64,000 bases of DNA, taken from Phenylobacterium conjunctum. Lineage in GTDB: Bacteria > Pseudomonadota > Alphaproteobacteria > Caulobacterales > Caulobacteraceae. A model generated the notes under the pieces. It saw only the letters and a program-made list of their open reading frames with translations, did not search any database and was not told where the DNA came from. Below, piece after piece: positions 16,259-24,851 of the stretch. How positions within the stretch are numbered: position 1 is the first letter of the stretch; each line of letters begins with the position of its first letter. The stretch is from positions 62,001 through 126,000 of the forward strand of contig NZ_JBHTLQ010000004.1 in the NCBI RefSeq assembly GCF_042679085.1, in the 5' to 3' direction. Position numbers and translations under genes: made by a program.

Positions 16259-17306
16259 CGCCTCGCAGCTCGCCCTGGATATCCGCGGGATCTCCAAGAC
16301 GTTCGGCCGGTTCCCGGCCCTGAACGACGTCTCTCTGCAGGCGCGCGACAAGGAGTTCCTGGCCCTGCTTGGTCCCTCGGGCTCGGGCAAGACCACCCTG
16401 CTGCGCGTGCTGGCGGGGCTCGAGACGCCGGACCAGGGCGAGATCCGCTTCGACGGCGGCGACTTCCTGGCCCTGCCCGCCCGCAAGCGCCGGGTGGGCA
16501 TGGTGTTCCAGCACTACGCCCTGTTCCGCCACATGACCGTGGCCCAGAATATCGCCTTTGGCCTGACCGTGCGGCCGCGCGCCGAGCGCCCCAGCGCCAA
16601 GGCGATCCGCGAGCGGGTCGGCGACCTCTTGAACCTCGTCCAACTGCCCGGCCTGGAGAAGCGCTATCCGGCCCAGTTGTCCGGCGGCCAACGGCAGCGC
16701 GTGGCGCTGGCCCGGGCCCTGGCCATCGAGCCGCGCCTGCTGCTGCTGGACGAGCCCTTCGGCGCCCTGGACGCCAAGGTCCGCCGCGACCTGCGCCAGT
16801 GGCTGCGCGAGCTGCATGACCGGGCCGGAGTCACCACCGTCTTCGTCACCCACGACCAGGACGAGGCCCTCGACATGGCCGACCGGGTGGCGATCCTCAA
16901 GGACGGTCGCCTGGTCCAGCTCGGCCGACCGGACGAGGTCTATGACAACCCCGCCGACCCGCACGTGTTCGACTTCCTGGGCTCGGCCTGCCGGTTCGAG
17001 GGCACGGTCGAAGGCGCCCAACTGGCCGTCGCCGGCTGGCGCACCACGGCGCCCGCGACCGCGCCCCAGGGCCAGGTGCTGGTCATGTTCCGCCCCGACG
17101 AGGTGGCCATCGCCCCAGCCGACCAACCCGGCATCGCCGGCCAGGTGGAGAGCGTCTCCGCCCGCGGCCAGGACATCCGGGCCAATGTGCGCCTGACCTC
17201 GGGCGTGGTGGAGCTGAAGGTGCGCGCCGAGACACTCAGCTTCGCCCTGGCGCCCGGCCTGCCGGTCCGGGTCCAGCCCCTGCGGCCCCAGCTCTATCCG
17301 GCCTGA
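16230..17306 (+). CDS. cysA: Sulfate ABC transporter ATPase CysA
   Basis: 358-aa ATP-binding subunit that powers sulfate import. Walker A is GPSGSGKT, the Q-loop lies in FQHYALFRHMTV, the signature is LSGGQRQR and Walker B is LLLLDEPFGALD, with the switch histidine in VTHDQDEA. A C-terminal TOBE-like regulatory domain follows (about 240-358). It overlaps cysW by 29 bp, and its end overlaps the convergent sulfatase gene by 13 bp. Confidence 0.95.
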   Translation: MTFPLPASPDASQLALDIRGISKTFGRFPALNDVSLQARDKEFLALLGPSGSGKTTLLRVLAGLETPDQGEIRFDGGDFLALPARKRRVGMVFQHYALFRHMTVAQNIAFGLTVRPRAERPSAKAIRERVGDLLNLVQLPGLEKRYPAQLSGGQRQRVALARALAIEPRLLLLDEPFGALDAKVRRDLRQWLRELHDRAGVTTVFVTHDQDEALDMADRVAILKDGRLVQLGRPDEVYDNPADPHVFDFLGSACRFEGTVEGAQLAVAGWRTTAPATAPQGQVLVMFRPDEVAIAPADQPGIAGQVESVSARGQDIRANVRLTSGVVELKVRAETLSFALAPGLPVRVQPLRPQLYPA

Positions 17307-18754
17307 ACCCCATCGGGCCAACGCCCGACCCCGCCATCCTGAACGAGCAGGCCCGTCAGGGTGCGGTCCAGGTGCTGATGCCGCCAGGCCAGCATCCCCT
17401 GCGCCTTGGCCAGGATCAACGACGGGTCGGTGACCGGGGTCCGCCAGGTGGGATCGGCCTCCAGGTCGAAGCACAGGGCTGAGCCGTCGCCGAACTGGAC
17501 ATAGGCCGTGGTCTCATCGCGCCGGACAGCCAGGTTCTGGCGCTCCAGCCGGCGGTCCCAGGGCCATTGGTGCGGTCCGAGTGGAATCGCCGCGCCACGC
17601 CAGTCGAACTCCCAATGCGCCGCCTCGCGCCACCAGGGCGGATCCTCGCCGGCCAGGAAGGGCGTCAGGGGCAGGCCGTCGCACTGGGCTGGAATGGCCA
17701 CGCCCATCGCCTCGCAGAGGGTGGGCAGGATGTCGACGTTCTCGGTGAACCGCTCCACCACGGTTCCATGCGCCTTGGGCCGCCTCGGGTCCCTGATGAT
17801 GCAGGGGATATGATAGCTGGCCTCGAAGAAGCCGCCCTTCTGGATCAGGCCGTGGTCGCCCAGCTGTTCGCCGTGGTCCGCCGTGACGATGATCAGGGTG
17901 TCGTCCCACAGGCCGCGGTCCTCCAGGGCCTTCCACAGCCGGCCGAGTTGGGCGTCGACCTCGTGGATCATGCCGAAGTACTGGGCCTGGATCTTCGCCA
18001 TCTCGGCGGGGTCGTCGGGCGCCCGCAGGACGGAGCGCCTGAGGCTGTCGTGCAGCCGGTGACGGGTCTCGCCCATCGCGATGGGCGCGGGCATGTCCTC
18101 AGGGGCGTAGAGGTCGGCGTACCACCCTGCCGCCGCATAGGGCGGATGCGGGCGCAGCTGGGACAGGTGGGCGAAGCGCGGGCCCGCTTGAGCGTCGATC
18201 CAGTCGATCAGGCCGTCCGTGTGCCAGGCTGACAGGCTGTGCTCGGCCGGGCGGCCGGGTTCGCCGCCCACGGCGCCCTCGTAGTCATCCGGGACCTCGT
18301 AGCCCAGGTCGCGCAGCCAACGGACCCAGACGCCCGGATCGTGGGTCGCGAAGTTCAGCCCGACCTCGAAGCCCGGCAGGATCCCCTCCCAGGTCAGCAG
18401 GCGCGGATCCTCCGGGCCGGTCGCCTCGCGCGGGTCCACCGCCTGGTCGGTATAGCCGAACAGGGTCGGGACATAGCCCGCCCGCCGGGCCGCCCAGGCC
18501 ACATTGTCCAGCCGCCGGTCCAGGGGCGCGCCATTGCCCACCACGCGGTGGTTCATCTGGTACGTGCCTGTGTACAGGCTGGCCCGGCCCGGACTGCAGG
18601 GCGCGGCCTGGCTGTAGTGCCGCGCGAACCGCACGCCCTCGGCCGCCAGGCGGTCAAGGTTCGGAGTCCGCGCCAAGGGATGGCCCGCCGCCGAAAGGCA
18701 GTCGCCGCGGAATTGGTCGAGGGTGATCAGAATGACGTCCACATGGACGAGCAT
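17294..18754 (-). CDS. Formylglycine-dependent sulfatase / phosphonate monoester hydrolase-like
   Basis: 486-aa alkaline-phosphatase-superfamily hydrolase. The CSPGR motif (53-57) is the C-x-P-x-R site where the cysteine becomes formylglycine. Metal ligands are expected in LITLDQFRGD and TADHGEQLGDHG. The block YQMNHRVVGNGAPLDRRLDN, followed by GYTDQAVDPR, resembles phosphonate monoester hydrolases as much as arylsulfatases, so the ester class is open. No signal peptide is seen. The ATG at 18754 is preferred, placing the fold directly at the N-terminus; the frame also opens at 18778. Its position convergent with a sulfate importer suggests a role in sulfur (or phosphorus) scavenging. Confidence 0.85.
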   Translation of the reverse strand: MLVHVDVILITLDQFRGDCLSAAGHPLARTPNLDRLAAEGVRFARHYSQAAPCSPGRASLYTGTYQMNHRVVGNGAPLDRRLDNVAWAARRAGYVPTLFGYTDQAVDPREATGPEDPRLLTWEGILPGFEVGLNFATHDPGVWVRWLRDLGYEVPDDYEGAVGGEPGRPAEHSLSAWHTDGLIDWIDAQAGPRFAHLSQLRPHPPYAAAGWYADLYAPEDMPAPIAMGETRHRLHDSLRRSVLRAPDDPAEMAKIQAQYFGMIHEVDAQLGRLWKALEDRGLWDDTLIIVTADHGEQLGDHGLIQKGGFFEASYHIPCIIRDPRRPKAHGTVVERFTENVDILPTLCEAMGVAIPAQCDGLPLTPFLAGEDPPWWREAAHWEFDWRGAAIPLGPHQWPWDRRLERQNLAVRRDETTAYVQFGDGSALCFDLEADPTWRTPVTDPSLILAKAQGMLAWRHQHLDRTLTGLLVQDGGVGRWPDGVQAG

Positions 18755-18796
18755 GGATCGAGCATGGACGACTGTCATCCCCCGCCCGCAGGGATC

Positions 18797-18883
18797 ATTA
18801 CAGGCAAGTAAGTTATGTAAATATTCGAGAAGACATTACACCCATGTAATTCTGTTAAATCGGCGTCATTACACCGACTTAAC
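18797..18883. promoter_or_regulatory. Array of ATTACA operators and palindromes before the UrcA gene
   Basis: AT-rich island in GC-rich DNA. ATTACA occurs at 18797, 18835 and 18868. ATTACA-CCCA-TGTAAT (18835-18850) is a perfect palindrome. The first ATTACA has a TGTAA partner at 18816-18820. GTTAAATCGG (18854-18863) and CCGACTTAAC (18874-18883) form a second inverted repeat with one mismatch. It lies between the divergent sulfatase and UrcA genes and ends 83 bp before the UrcA start, fitting a multi-site operator. Confidence 0.55.
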
Positions 18884-18966
18884 AAGACTATATCGCCGAT
18901 CTTCAGTAGAACAAACTCATCGGCCGCACAGAAACGGCCAAACAAAATTCAGACCGGAGAGCCCAA

Positions 18967-19263
18967 ATGTCCAAGACCCGTTCCATCGCCGCCGTCGCCA
19001 CCCTGCTTCTGGCCGGCCTGCCCATGATCGCCCTCGCCACCTCGGCCAACGCCCAGCCCGCCGTGATCAAGGTCTCCGACCTGAACCTGGCCAGCCCGAC
19101 CGGCCAGAAGATCTTCACCCAGCGCGCCCACGACGCCGCCCGCACGGTCTGCCGCGTCACGCCCGGCACCCGCGCCCCGAACCGCGCCTGCCAGGCCGCG
19201 GTGGTCGCCGAGGCCCAGGAAAAGGCCGCCGCCATCACCCCGTCGATGATGGCCGCCCGCTAA
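18967..19263 (+). CDS. UrcA family secreted protein
   Basis: 98-aa protein with a clear signal peptide (about residues 1-29, ending ATSANAQ) and a mature domain with two cysteines (TVCRV and NRACQAA) likely to form a disulfide, as in the UrcA family of alphaproteobacteria. The block VKVSDLNLASPTGQKIF-like region (VSDLNLASPTGQKIF) is typical. The function of the family is unknown; the protein should be periplasmic. A GGAGA precedes the ATG. It is monocistronic, with a strong terminator downstream and a conspicuous operator array upstream. Confidence 0.85.
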   Translation: MSKTRSIAAVATLLLAGLPMIALATSANAQPAVIKVSDLNLASPTGQKIFTQRAHDAARTVCRVTPGTRAPNRACQAAVVAEAQEKAAAITPSMMAAR

Positions 19264-19342
19264 GACCGGAATTCGAGACCGGCTCGACCGCTCCTGCCCC
19301 CCCGCGGTCCAGCCGGGGCCTTCTCCCGAGGCCCCCAAAAGA

Positions 19343-19370
19343 GAAGCCCGCCGTTGCCCCGGCGGGCTTC
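19343..19370 (+). terminator. Strong hairpin terminator after the UrcA gene
   Basis: GAAGCCCGCCG (19343-19353) and CGGCGGGCTTC (19360-19370) form a perfect 11-bp stem with a 6-base loop. It is preceded by A-rich and followed by T-rich sequence, so it could work in both directions. Confidence 0.8.
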
Positions 19371-19417
19371 TTCATGTTCGGATGGCGCCAGGCTGAGGCT
19401 CAACCTGGAGGACGCCC

Positions 19418-19783
19418 ATGGCGCAGGTCCGCTATCTGGTCCGCGATGTTGACCGCTCGATCCGCTTCTTTGTCGACCTGCTGGGGTTTGAGCTGCGTCA
19501 GCAGTTCGGGCCGGCCATGGCCATCCTGGCGCGGGACGATCTGACCCTGTGGGTCGCGGGCCCGCAGGCCTCCGCCGCGCGGCCCATGCCGGACGGCCGC
19601 CAGCCGGAGCCCGGCGGCTGGAACCGGTTTGTCCTGACCGTTGAGGACATCGAGGCGACCGTGGCCCGCCTGCGCGAGGCGGGCGCCGTGTTCCGCAATG
19701 AGATCATCACCGGGCCGGGCGGCCGACAGGTCCTGGTCGAGGACCCATCCGGCAACCCGATCGAGCTGTTCCAGCCCGCGTAG
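19418..19783 (+). CDS. VOC-family (glyoxalase/bleomycin resistance-like) protein
   Basis: 121-aa single-domain VOC protein with paired beta-alpha-beta-beta-beta modules: VRYLVRDVDRSIRFFVDLLGFEL in the first half and VLTVEDIEATVARLREAG...EDPSGNPIELFQP in the second. The C-terminal glutamate in IELF is the usual metal ligand, while the N-terminal half lacks an obvious metal histidine. Substrate unknown. GGAGG precedes the ATG. Confidence 0.85.
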   Translation: MAQVRYLVRDVDRSIRFFVDLLGFELRQQFGPAMAILARDDLTLWVAGPQASAARPMPDGRQPEPGGWNRFVLTVEDIEATVARLREAGAVFRNEIITGPGGRQVLVEDPSGNPIELFQPA

Positions 19784-19787
19784 AACC

Positions 19788-20312
19788 CTACTTCACCCAC
19801 TTGGCCAGGTAGTCGGCCAGGCTCTGGGGGGTCATGTTGCGGGCGTCGGACAGCTTGGAAACCTGGCCCTGGTTGAGCAGCTTGTCGGTCTTGGGATCGA
19901 CGATCAGCAGGCTGGGCACGCCCTCCAGGCGCTGGGTGATGCCGTAGTGCGCCGGGACCTGCAGGTTCTTGTTGAACCGGCCCACGTCGACGATGACCTC
20001 GACATAGTGCTTGTCGACGAAGCGCTGCATCTCCGGCAGGTCGAGGGTGCCGGCCAGCACGCGGCAGTCGCCGCACCAGTTGCCGCCCAGGTCGATGAGC
20101 AACAGCTTGCCGGACTTCTTGGCCTGGGCCTTGGCCTTGGCGACCGCGGCGTCGACGGCTTCGGCGCTGGCGGCCTCGTCATAGGGATAGGGCAGCGGGG
20201 TCTTCAGCTGGGCGTAGCTGGAGATGCTGACCTTGGGCGCGGGCGTGGCCGCCTGGGCGGCGCCGGCGAAGGCCAGTAGGGCGGCGGCGGCGAGGGCCGG
20301 GCGCAGGTTCAT
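19788..20312 (-). CDS. Periplasmic thioredoxin-family protein
   Basis: 174-aa thioredoxin-fold protein with a cleavable signal peptide (residues 1-21, ending GAAQA). The redox motif is WCGDC, with the cis-proline region at LEGVPSLLIV. It probably exchanges disulfides in the periplasm. The WCGDC centre and NWC-GDCR context are like the thioredoxin_7 or TlpA-like group rather than DsbA. Convergent with the VOC gene, four bases apart. Confidence 0.85.
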   Translation of the reverse strand: MNLRPALAAAALLAFAGAAQAATPAPKVSISSYAQLKTPLPYPYDEAASAEAVDAAVAKAKAQAKKSGKLLLIDLGGNWCGDCRVLAGTLDLPEMQRFVDKHYVEVIVDVGRFNKNLQVPAHYGITQRLEGVPSLLIVDPKTDKLLNQGQVSKLSDARNMTPQSLADYLAKWVK

Positions 20313-20419
20313 GGGAAGTCTCCGGACGGAAGATGTCTTGGGACCTGACTAGAGGCGCCTTCTCCTAGCTCATAACCAGGATTTCACCGGGGCGATGCGG
20401 GTTTTCTAAAAGCCACCGC

Positions 20420-20532
20420 TGTCATCCCGGAAAGCGCGGAGCGCTTGTCCGGGACCCATATGCGTGGGGCTGTCCGGATAGTTCGGCGTCTATGGGTCCA
20501 GGTCTTTCGCTTACGCGAAAACCGGGATGACA
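20420..20532. repeat. Palindromic mobile-like intergenic repeat, copy 1
   Basis: Terminal inverted repeats TGTCATCCCGG (20420-20430) and CCGGGATGACA (20522-20532) enclose a second nested pair, GGGACCCATA (20451-20460) and TATGGGTCC (20491-20499), plus two inner hairpins. The right half is the reverse complement of the left half of the element at 58124-58247. It lies between the thioredoxin and APH-kinase genes and has no coding capacity. Confidence 0.8.
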
Positions 20533-20534
20533 CC

Positions 20535-22028
20535 TTAGAGGGCGCCCCACGCCCTGACATTCTCGTCCACCGCCCGGGTCGCATCGACCTTGGTCCAGGT
20601 CACCTCGCCCACGTCGCGCTCGAGCTGCATCTTCAGGGTGGCGACGGTGGCGTCGGAGGCGTCGCCGGTGCGATGGGCGATGCGGTCGGCCAGCACCTCT
20701 GCGGGGGCGTCCAGCCAGACTCCGCGAAACGGAACCCCCGCCTCGGCGGCCAAGGCCTGCGGGCGGGCGCGCAGCTCCGGCTGGATAAAGGTGGCGTCCA
20801 GCACCACCGCGCGGCCGGCCGCCAGCAGGGACCGGGCGTCGGCGAACAGGGTGTCATAGACATCGGCGTAGAAGGCCGGCGAGTAGACGCTGTCGGGCAG
20901 GCGGGCGTCCGGGGCGACGCCCAGCAGCCGCTTGCGGACCTCGTCGGTGCGCAGGACCACCGCGCCGGGCGAGGCGCCAAGATGGGGTGCGGCGGCGCGG
21001 GCGAAGCTGGTCTTGCCCGCGCCCGACAGGCCGGTGACCGCGACCAGTTGCGGCGCAGCGGGCCTGAGGTGCGCGGCGGCGGCGGCGAGATAGGCCCGCG
21101 CCTCGGCGTCCTTGCCGGAATTGCCGCAGACGTGGGCCCGCACCACGGCCCGCACCGACAGCAGCAGGGGCAGCAGGGCCATGCCATCGCGCAAGGGCTC
21201 GCCCCAGGTCCGCGCCGCCTCGTCGAAATAGGCGGCCAGCACATGGGCCGCCGCCTGGCGCTTGTCCCGGAAGTCCAGGTCCATGAGCAGGAAGGCCAGG
21301 TCGTAGAGGACGTCGATCTCCGACAGCACATCGTTGAACTCGATGCAGTCGAACAGCATGGGCTTGCCGTTCTCCAGCACGATATTGCCCAGGTGCAGGT
21401 CCCCGTGGCAGTGGCGCGAGAAGCCGGCCGCGCGGCGGGCCTCCAGCAGGTCCGCCCGGCGGTCGAGCTCAGCATAGGTGTCGGCGATCACCGCCTCGAC
21501 CTCGGCGACGCCCAGGCGATCCGCCATGCCCCGCAGCAGGTGGGCGTTGGAATCGATGGTGTATTTCAGGTTGGCGACGCCGCCGCCCTCGGGGCGGACC
21601 GGGGCCTCGGCGTGGACGCGGGCGACCAGCCGCCCCAGGGCGTCGGACAGGGGGGCGTCCACCAGGTCGGGCCGGGCCGACAGGACCAGGGTCTCGTCGA
21701 ACCGGCGCATCTCCAGCGCATACTCGACCGTCACCCCGAACCCCTCGAGCTCCAGGCGGCCGTCGGCGGCGCGGGTCACCCGGCGCACGCCGCGATAGAT
21801 GTCCGGCGCGGTAGCGCGGTTGAAGGCGAGCTCGCGCTCCAGCGCCCAGCGCCGCTGCTCCAGGGTGGAGAAGTCCAGATAGCCCAGGTCGACCCGGCGC
21901 TTGACCTTGAAGGCCGTGTCGCCGGCCAGATAGACGCGGGCGCAGGCGGTCTCGATGGGGTTGGGCTCCGACCGCGCGGCGAACCAGGCGGCGACCTCGG
22001 CCTCCTCGTCAGCCGGGCTCGGGCTCAA
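20535..22028 (-). CDS. Aminoglycoside phosphotransferase-like and AAA kinase fusion
   Basis: 497-aa two-domain protein. Residues 1 to about 335 resemble the APH/choline-kinase fold (COG2187), with the catalytic loop HCHGDLHLGNIV and the metal site DCIEFNDV. Residues about 340-497 are a P-loop kinase (COG0645 type) with GLSGAGKTS and the downstream RTDEVRKRL. Both halves are kinase-like and the substrate is unknown; resistance is not implied. The start is TTG, overlapping the pdxH stop as TTGA, which points to translational coupling with pdxH. Confidence 0.85.
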   Translation of the reverse strand: MSPSPADEEAEVAAWFAARSEPNPIETACARVYLAGDTAFKVKRRVDLGYLDFSTLEQRRWALERELAFNRATAPDIYRGVRRVTRAADGRLELEGFGVTVEYALEMRRFDETLVLSARPDLVDAPLSDALGRLVARVHAEAPVRPEGGGVANLKYTIDSNAHLLRGMADRLGVAEVEAVIADTYAELDRRADLLEARRAAGFSRHCHGDLHLGNIVLENGKPMLFDCIEFNDVLSEIDVLYDLAFLLMDLDFRDKRQAAAHVLAAYFDEAARTWGEPLRDGMALLPLLLSVRAVVRAHVCGNSGKDAEARAYLAAAAAHLRPAAPQLVAVTGLSGAGKTSFARAAAPHLGASPGAVVLRTDEVRKRLLGVAPDARLPDSVYSPAFYADVYDTLFADARSLLAAGRAVVLDATFIQPELRARPQALAAEAGVPFRGVWLDAPAEVLADRIAHRTGDASDATVATLKMQLERDVGEVTWTKVDATRAVDENVRAWGAL

Positions 22029-22687
22029 GGATAGAGCCTCTCGGTGGTCCAGCCGCCCTCCGCCCGGTGGAAGACCAGGCGCTCGTGCAGGCGGAAGGGA
22101 CGGTCGCGCCAGAACTCGATCTTCTGCGGCGTCACCCGCCAGCCGGACCAGTGCGGCGGGCGCGGGATCTTCGACAGGCCGAACTTCAGGCCGTACTCGG
22201 CGATCTTCTTCTCGAAGGCCAGGCGGTCCGGCAGGGCCCTGGACTGTTCCGAGGCCCAGGCGCCTAGCTGGGCCGGGCGGGCGCGGGTGGCCCAGTAGGC
22301 GTCGGCTTCTTCAGGCGTGACGGCCGAGACCGTCCCGCGCACCCGCACCTGGCGGCGCAGGGACTTCCAGTGGAACAAAAGCGCGGCCTTGGGATTGGCC
22401 GCCAGTTGGCGCCCCTTGGCGCTGCCGAGGTTCGTATAGAAGACGAAGCCGTCGGGGCCGGCGTCCTTCAGGAGCACCATACGAACATCGGGCAGGCCGT
22501 CTTCGTCGGCCGTGGCGATGGCCATGGCGTTGGGGTCGTTGACTTCCTTGGCCGAAGCGTCCGCCAGCCAGTCGGCGAACAGGGCGAAGGGGTCCTCCGC
22601 GCTCAGGGCCGGAAGGTCGGCCTGGGCGACGTTCTTCAGGTACTCCTCCTCGCTGGGCGAGGCGGGGATGGCGGGCTTGTCGGTCAT
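22025..22687 (-). CDS. pdxH: Pyridoxamine 5'-phosphate oxidase
   Basis: 220-aa FMN enzyme that oxidises pyridoxine or pyridoxamine 5'-phosphate to pyridoxal 5'-phosphate. Typical segments are PNAMAIATADEDGLPDVRMV, LLKDAGPDGFVFYTN, SAKGRQLAANPKAAL, the C-terminal RPPHWSGWRVTP, FWRDRPFRLHERLVF and the final ERLYP. The ATG at 22687 (MTDKPAIP) is preferred over an in-frame ATG at 22708. It is the first gene of a two-gene unit with the APH-kinase fusion. Confidence 0.95.
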   Translation of the reverse strand: MTDKPAIPASPSEEEYLKNVAQADLPALSAEDPFALFADWLADASAKEVNDPNAMAIATADEDGLPDVRMVLLKDAGPDGFVFYTNLGSAKGRQLAANPKAALLFHWKSLRRQVRVRGTVSAVTPEEADAYWATRARPAQLGAWASEQSRALPDRLAFEKKIAEYGLKFGLSKIPRPPHWSGWRVTPQKIEFWRDRPFRLHERLVFHRAEGGWTTERLYP

Positions 22688-22851
22688 GGCCCGGCTATAG
22701 CGCGTCATGCGGCCAAACGGCAGGGGGTTCCCAAACTGGGGCCAAAGGGACTGGGTTTCACCGGCCCGCTCATCCTAGCCTTGCAGCGGACAAGGTCCTG
22801 CGACCGCAGGTCTCAGGGCGCCTTGGCCGTAACAGGATTAACGACGGACCC

Positions 22852-23187
22852 ATGACCCTGGTGCGCAAGGAAGAGATGGCCGCCGCGCGGCTGGCGAGAC
22901 TGGCCCCCGACCTCGACGCCCGGATGGCCGAGATCGTCGACGCCCTGCTGGAGCTGAGCGGGGCGGCCCACCGCGACGCGGTGATCGACCGGGTGGCTCA
23001 TCGGCGCACCGGACAGGCCGCCTCCCCCGGCCTGAAGGCCGAATTGATCGCAGCCTTTGACGCCCATTGCCGCGCGCTCCGGTCCCGGGGCCTCGCGCCC
23101 CTGGTCCACCGGCCCTTCGGCGAGCGCTCGCATCGCTGGGCCCTGACCCCGGAAGCGGATGACTTCCTGCGCAGGGCGAGCCTGTAG
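22852..23187 (+). CDS. Small protein paralogous to the one at 6356-6703
   Basis: 111-aa protein of unknown function. After a helical N-terminus it has SGAAHRDAVIDRVA, LKAELIAAFDAH and RPFGERSHRWALTPEA, matching GGEAHRDLVVSDVA, LREDLIEAFERG and LPFGPGSHRWRLASEA of the gene at 6356. The shared HRD, the alternating helical blocks and the SHRW strand suggest a conserved small fold, perhaps winged helix. The two copies are 16 kb apart in unrelated contexts. Confidence 0.75.
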   Translation: MTLVRKEEMAAARLARLAPDLDARMAEIVDALLELSGAAHRDAVIDRVAHRRTGQAASPGLKAELIAAFDAHCRALRSRGLAPLVHRPFGERSHRWALTPEADDFLRRASL

Positions 23188-23231
23188 ACGGGCGCCTTCC
23201 CTTCCCGCCCCGAGCCGCTACATAGGCGCCG

Positions 23232-24851
23232 ATGTTGCGCGTCAACGAGATCAAGCTGCCGATCGATCACCCGCCGCAGGCCCTGGAGGCGGCGCTGCGG
23301 GCGCGGCTGGGCCTCGAAGGCGCCGAACTGGTGCGATTCGAGGTGGCCAAGCGGGCCCATGACGCCCGACGCAAGACCGCGATCCTGATGGTCTACAATG
23401 TGGACGTCGAGGTCACCGACGAGGCGGCGGTGCTGAAGCGCTGCAAGGACGATCCCAAGATCGGCCCGACCCCGGACACCCGCTATCGCCCGGTGGCCCA
23501 GGCGCCGGCGGACCTGGCTGAGCGGCCGCTGGTCATCGGCGCCGGTCCCTGCGGGCTGTTCGCCGGCCTGATCCTGGCTGAGATGGGGTTCAAGCCCATC
23601 ATCCTAGAGCGCGGCAAGGTGGTGCGGGAACGCACCAAGGACACCTGGGGCCTGTGGCGCAGAAGCGAGCTGAACCCGGAGTCCAACGTCCAGTTCGGCG
23701 AGGGCGGGGCCGGCACCTTCTCGGACGGCAAGCTCTACAGCCAGATCAAGGACCCGCGGCACCTTGGCCGCAAGGTGCTGACCGAGTTCGTGCAGGCCGG
23801 CGCGCCGGAAGAGATTCTGACCGAGGCCCATCCGCACATCGGCACCTTCCGGCTGGTGACCATGGTCGAGTCCATGCGCGCCAAGATCGAGGCCCTGGGC
23901 GGAGAGTACCAGTTTCAGTCGCGGGTGACCGACCTGCTGGTCGAGACCGCCGCCGACGGAACCCGCCGCGTGGCGGGCGTTAGGCTGCACACCGGCGAGG
24001 AGATCGCCGCGCGCCATGTGGTCATGGCCCTGGGCCACAGTTCGCGCGACACCTTCGCCATGCTGCTGGAACGCGGCGTATTCCTGGAGGCCAAGCCGTT
24101 CTCGCTCGGCTTCCGCATCGAGCATCCGCAGTCCTGGATCGACAAGGCCCGCTTCGGCCCCTTCGCCGGACACAAGGACCTGGGGGCGGCGGCCTATAGC
24201 CTGTCGCACCACTGTTCGAACGGCCGCACCGTCTATTCCTTCTGCATGTGCCCGGGCGGCACGGTGGTCGCCGCGGCCTCGGAGCCGGGCCGGCTGGTGA
24301 CCAACGGCATGAGCCAGTATTCGCGCAACGAGCGGAACGCCAACGCCGGCATCGTGGTGGGGGTGACCCCGGACAAGGACTATCCGGGCCACCCCCTGGC
24401 CGGGGTCGAGTTGCAGCGGCGCTGGGAAGAGGCCGCGTTCAAGGCCGGGGGCGGGACCTATGCGGCGCCGGGCCAGAGGGTCGGCGACTTCCTCGCCGGT
24501 CGCCCCTCGCAGGCCCTGGGCGAGGTGATCCCCTCGTACAGGCCGGGCGTCACGCCCACCGACCTGTCGGCCTGCCTGCCGGACTACGCGATCACCGCGA
24601 TCCGCGAGGCCCTGCCGGTCTTCGCGCGACAGATCGCCGGCTTCGCAGCCGACGACGCCGTGCTGACCGGGGTGGAGACCCGCACCTCCTCGCCCGTGCG
24701 GATCACCCGCGGCAAGGACCTCCAGAGCCTGAACACCCGCGGCCTGTTCCCGGCCGGCGAAGGCGCGGGCTATGCCGGCGGCATCCTGTCGGCGGCGGTG
24801 GACGGCATCAAGGTGGCCGAGGCTGTGGCCCTGGCGATCACGGATCATTAA
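23232..24851 (+). CDS. FAD-dependent dehydrogenase (COG2509 type)
   Basis: 539-aa flavoprotein. A short N-terminal domain (about 1-95, LRVNEIKLPIDHPPQALEAA) precedes the dinucleotide-binding motif VIGAGPCGLFAG near residue 101, then NVQFGEGGAGTFSDGKL and the C-terminal GLFPAGEGAGYAGGILSAA, which closes the FAD site. This layout is that of uncharacterised COG2509 dehydrogenases found across bacteria; the substrate is unknown. No signal peptide. It stands alone. Confidence 0.9.
   Translation: MLRVNEIKLPIDHPPQALEAALRARLGLEGAELVRFEVAKRAHDARRKTAILMVYNVDVEVTDEAAVLKRCKDDPKIGPTPDTRYRPVAQAPADLAERPLVIGAGPCGLFAGLILAEMGFKPIILERGKVVRERTKDTWGLWRRSELNPESNVQFGEGGAGTFSDGKLYSQIKDPRHLGRKVLTEFVQAGAPEEILTEAHPHIGTFRLVTMVESMRAKIEALGGEYQFQSRVTDLLVETAADGTRRVAGVRLHTGEEIAARHVVMALGHSSRDTFAMLLERGVFLEAKPFSLGFRIEHPQSWIDKARFGPFAGHKDLGAAAYSLSHHCSNGRTVYSFCMCPGGTVVAAASEPGRLVTNGMSQYSRNERNANAGIVVGVTPDKDYPGHPLAGVELQRRWEEAAFKAGGGTYAAPGQRVGDFLAGRPSQALGEVIPSYRPGVTPTDLSACLPDYAITAIREALPVFARQIAGFAADDAVLTGVETRTSSPVRITRGKDLQSLNTRGLFPAGEGAGYAGGILSAAVDGIKVAEAVALAITDH

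Noticed and set aside
22709..22851. Possible riboswitch upstream of pdxH or the small protein gene
   Set aside because: No conserved riboswitch core or terminator pair can be seen.
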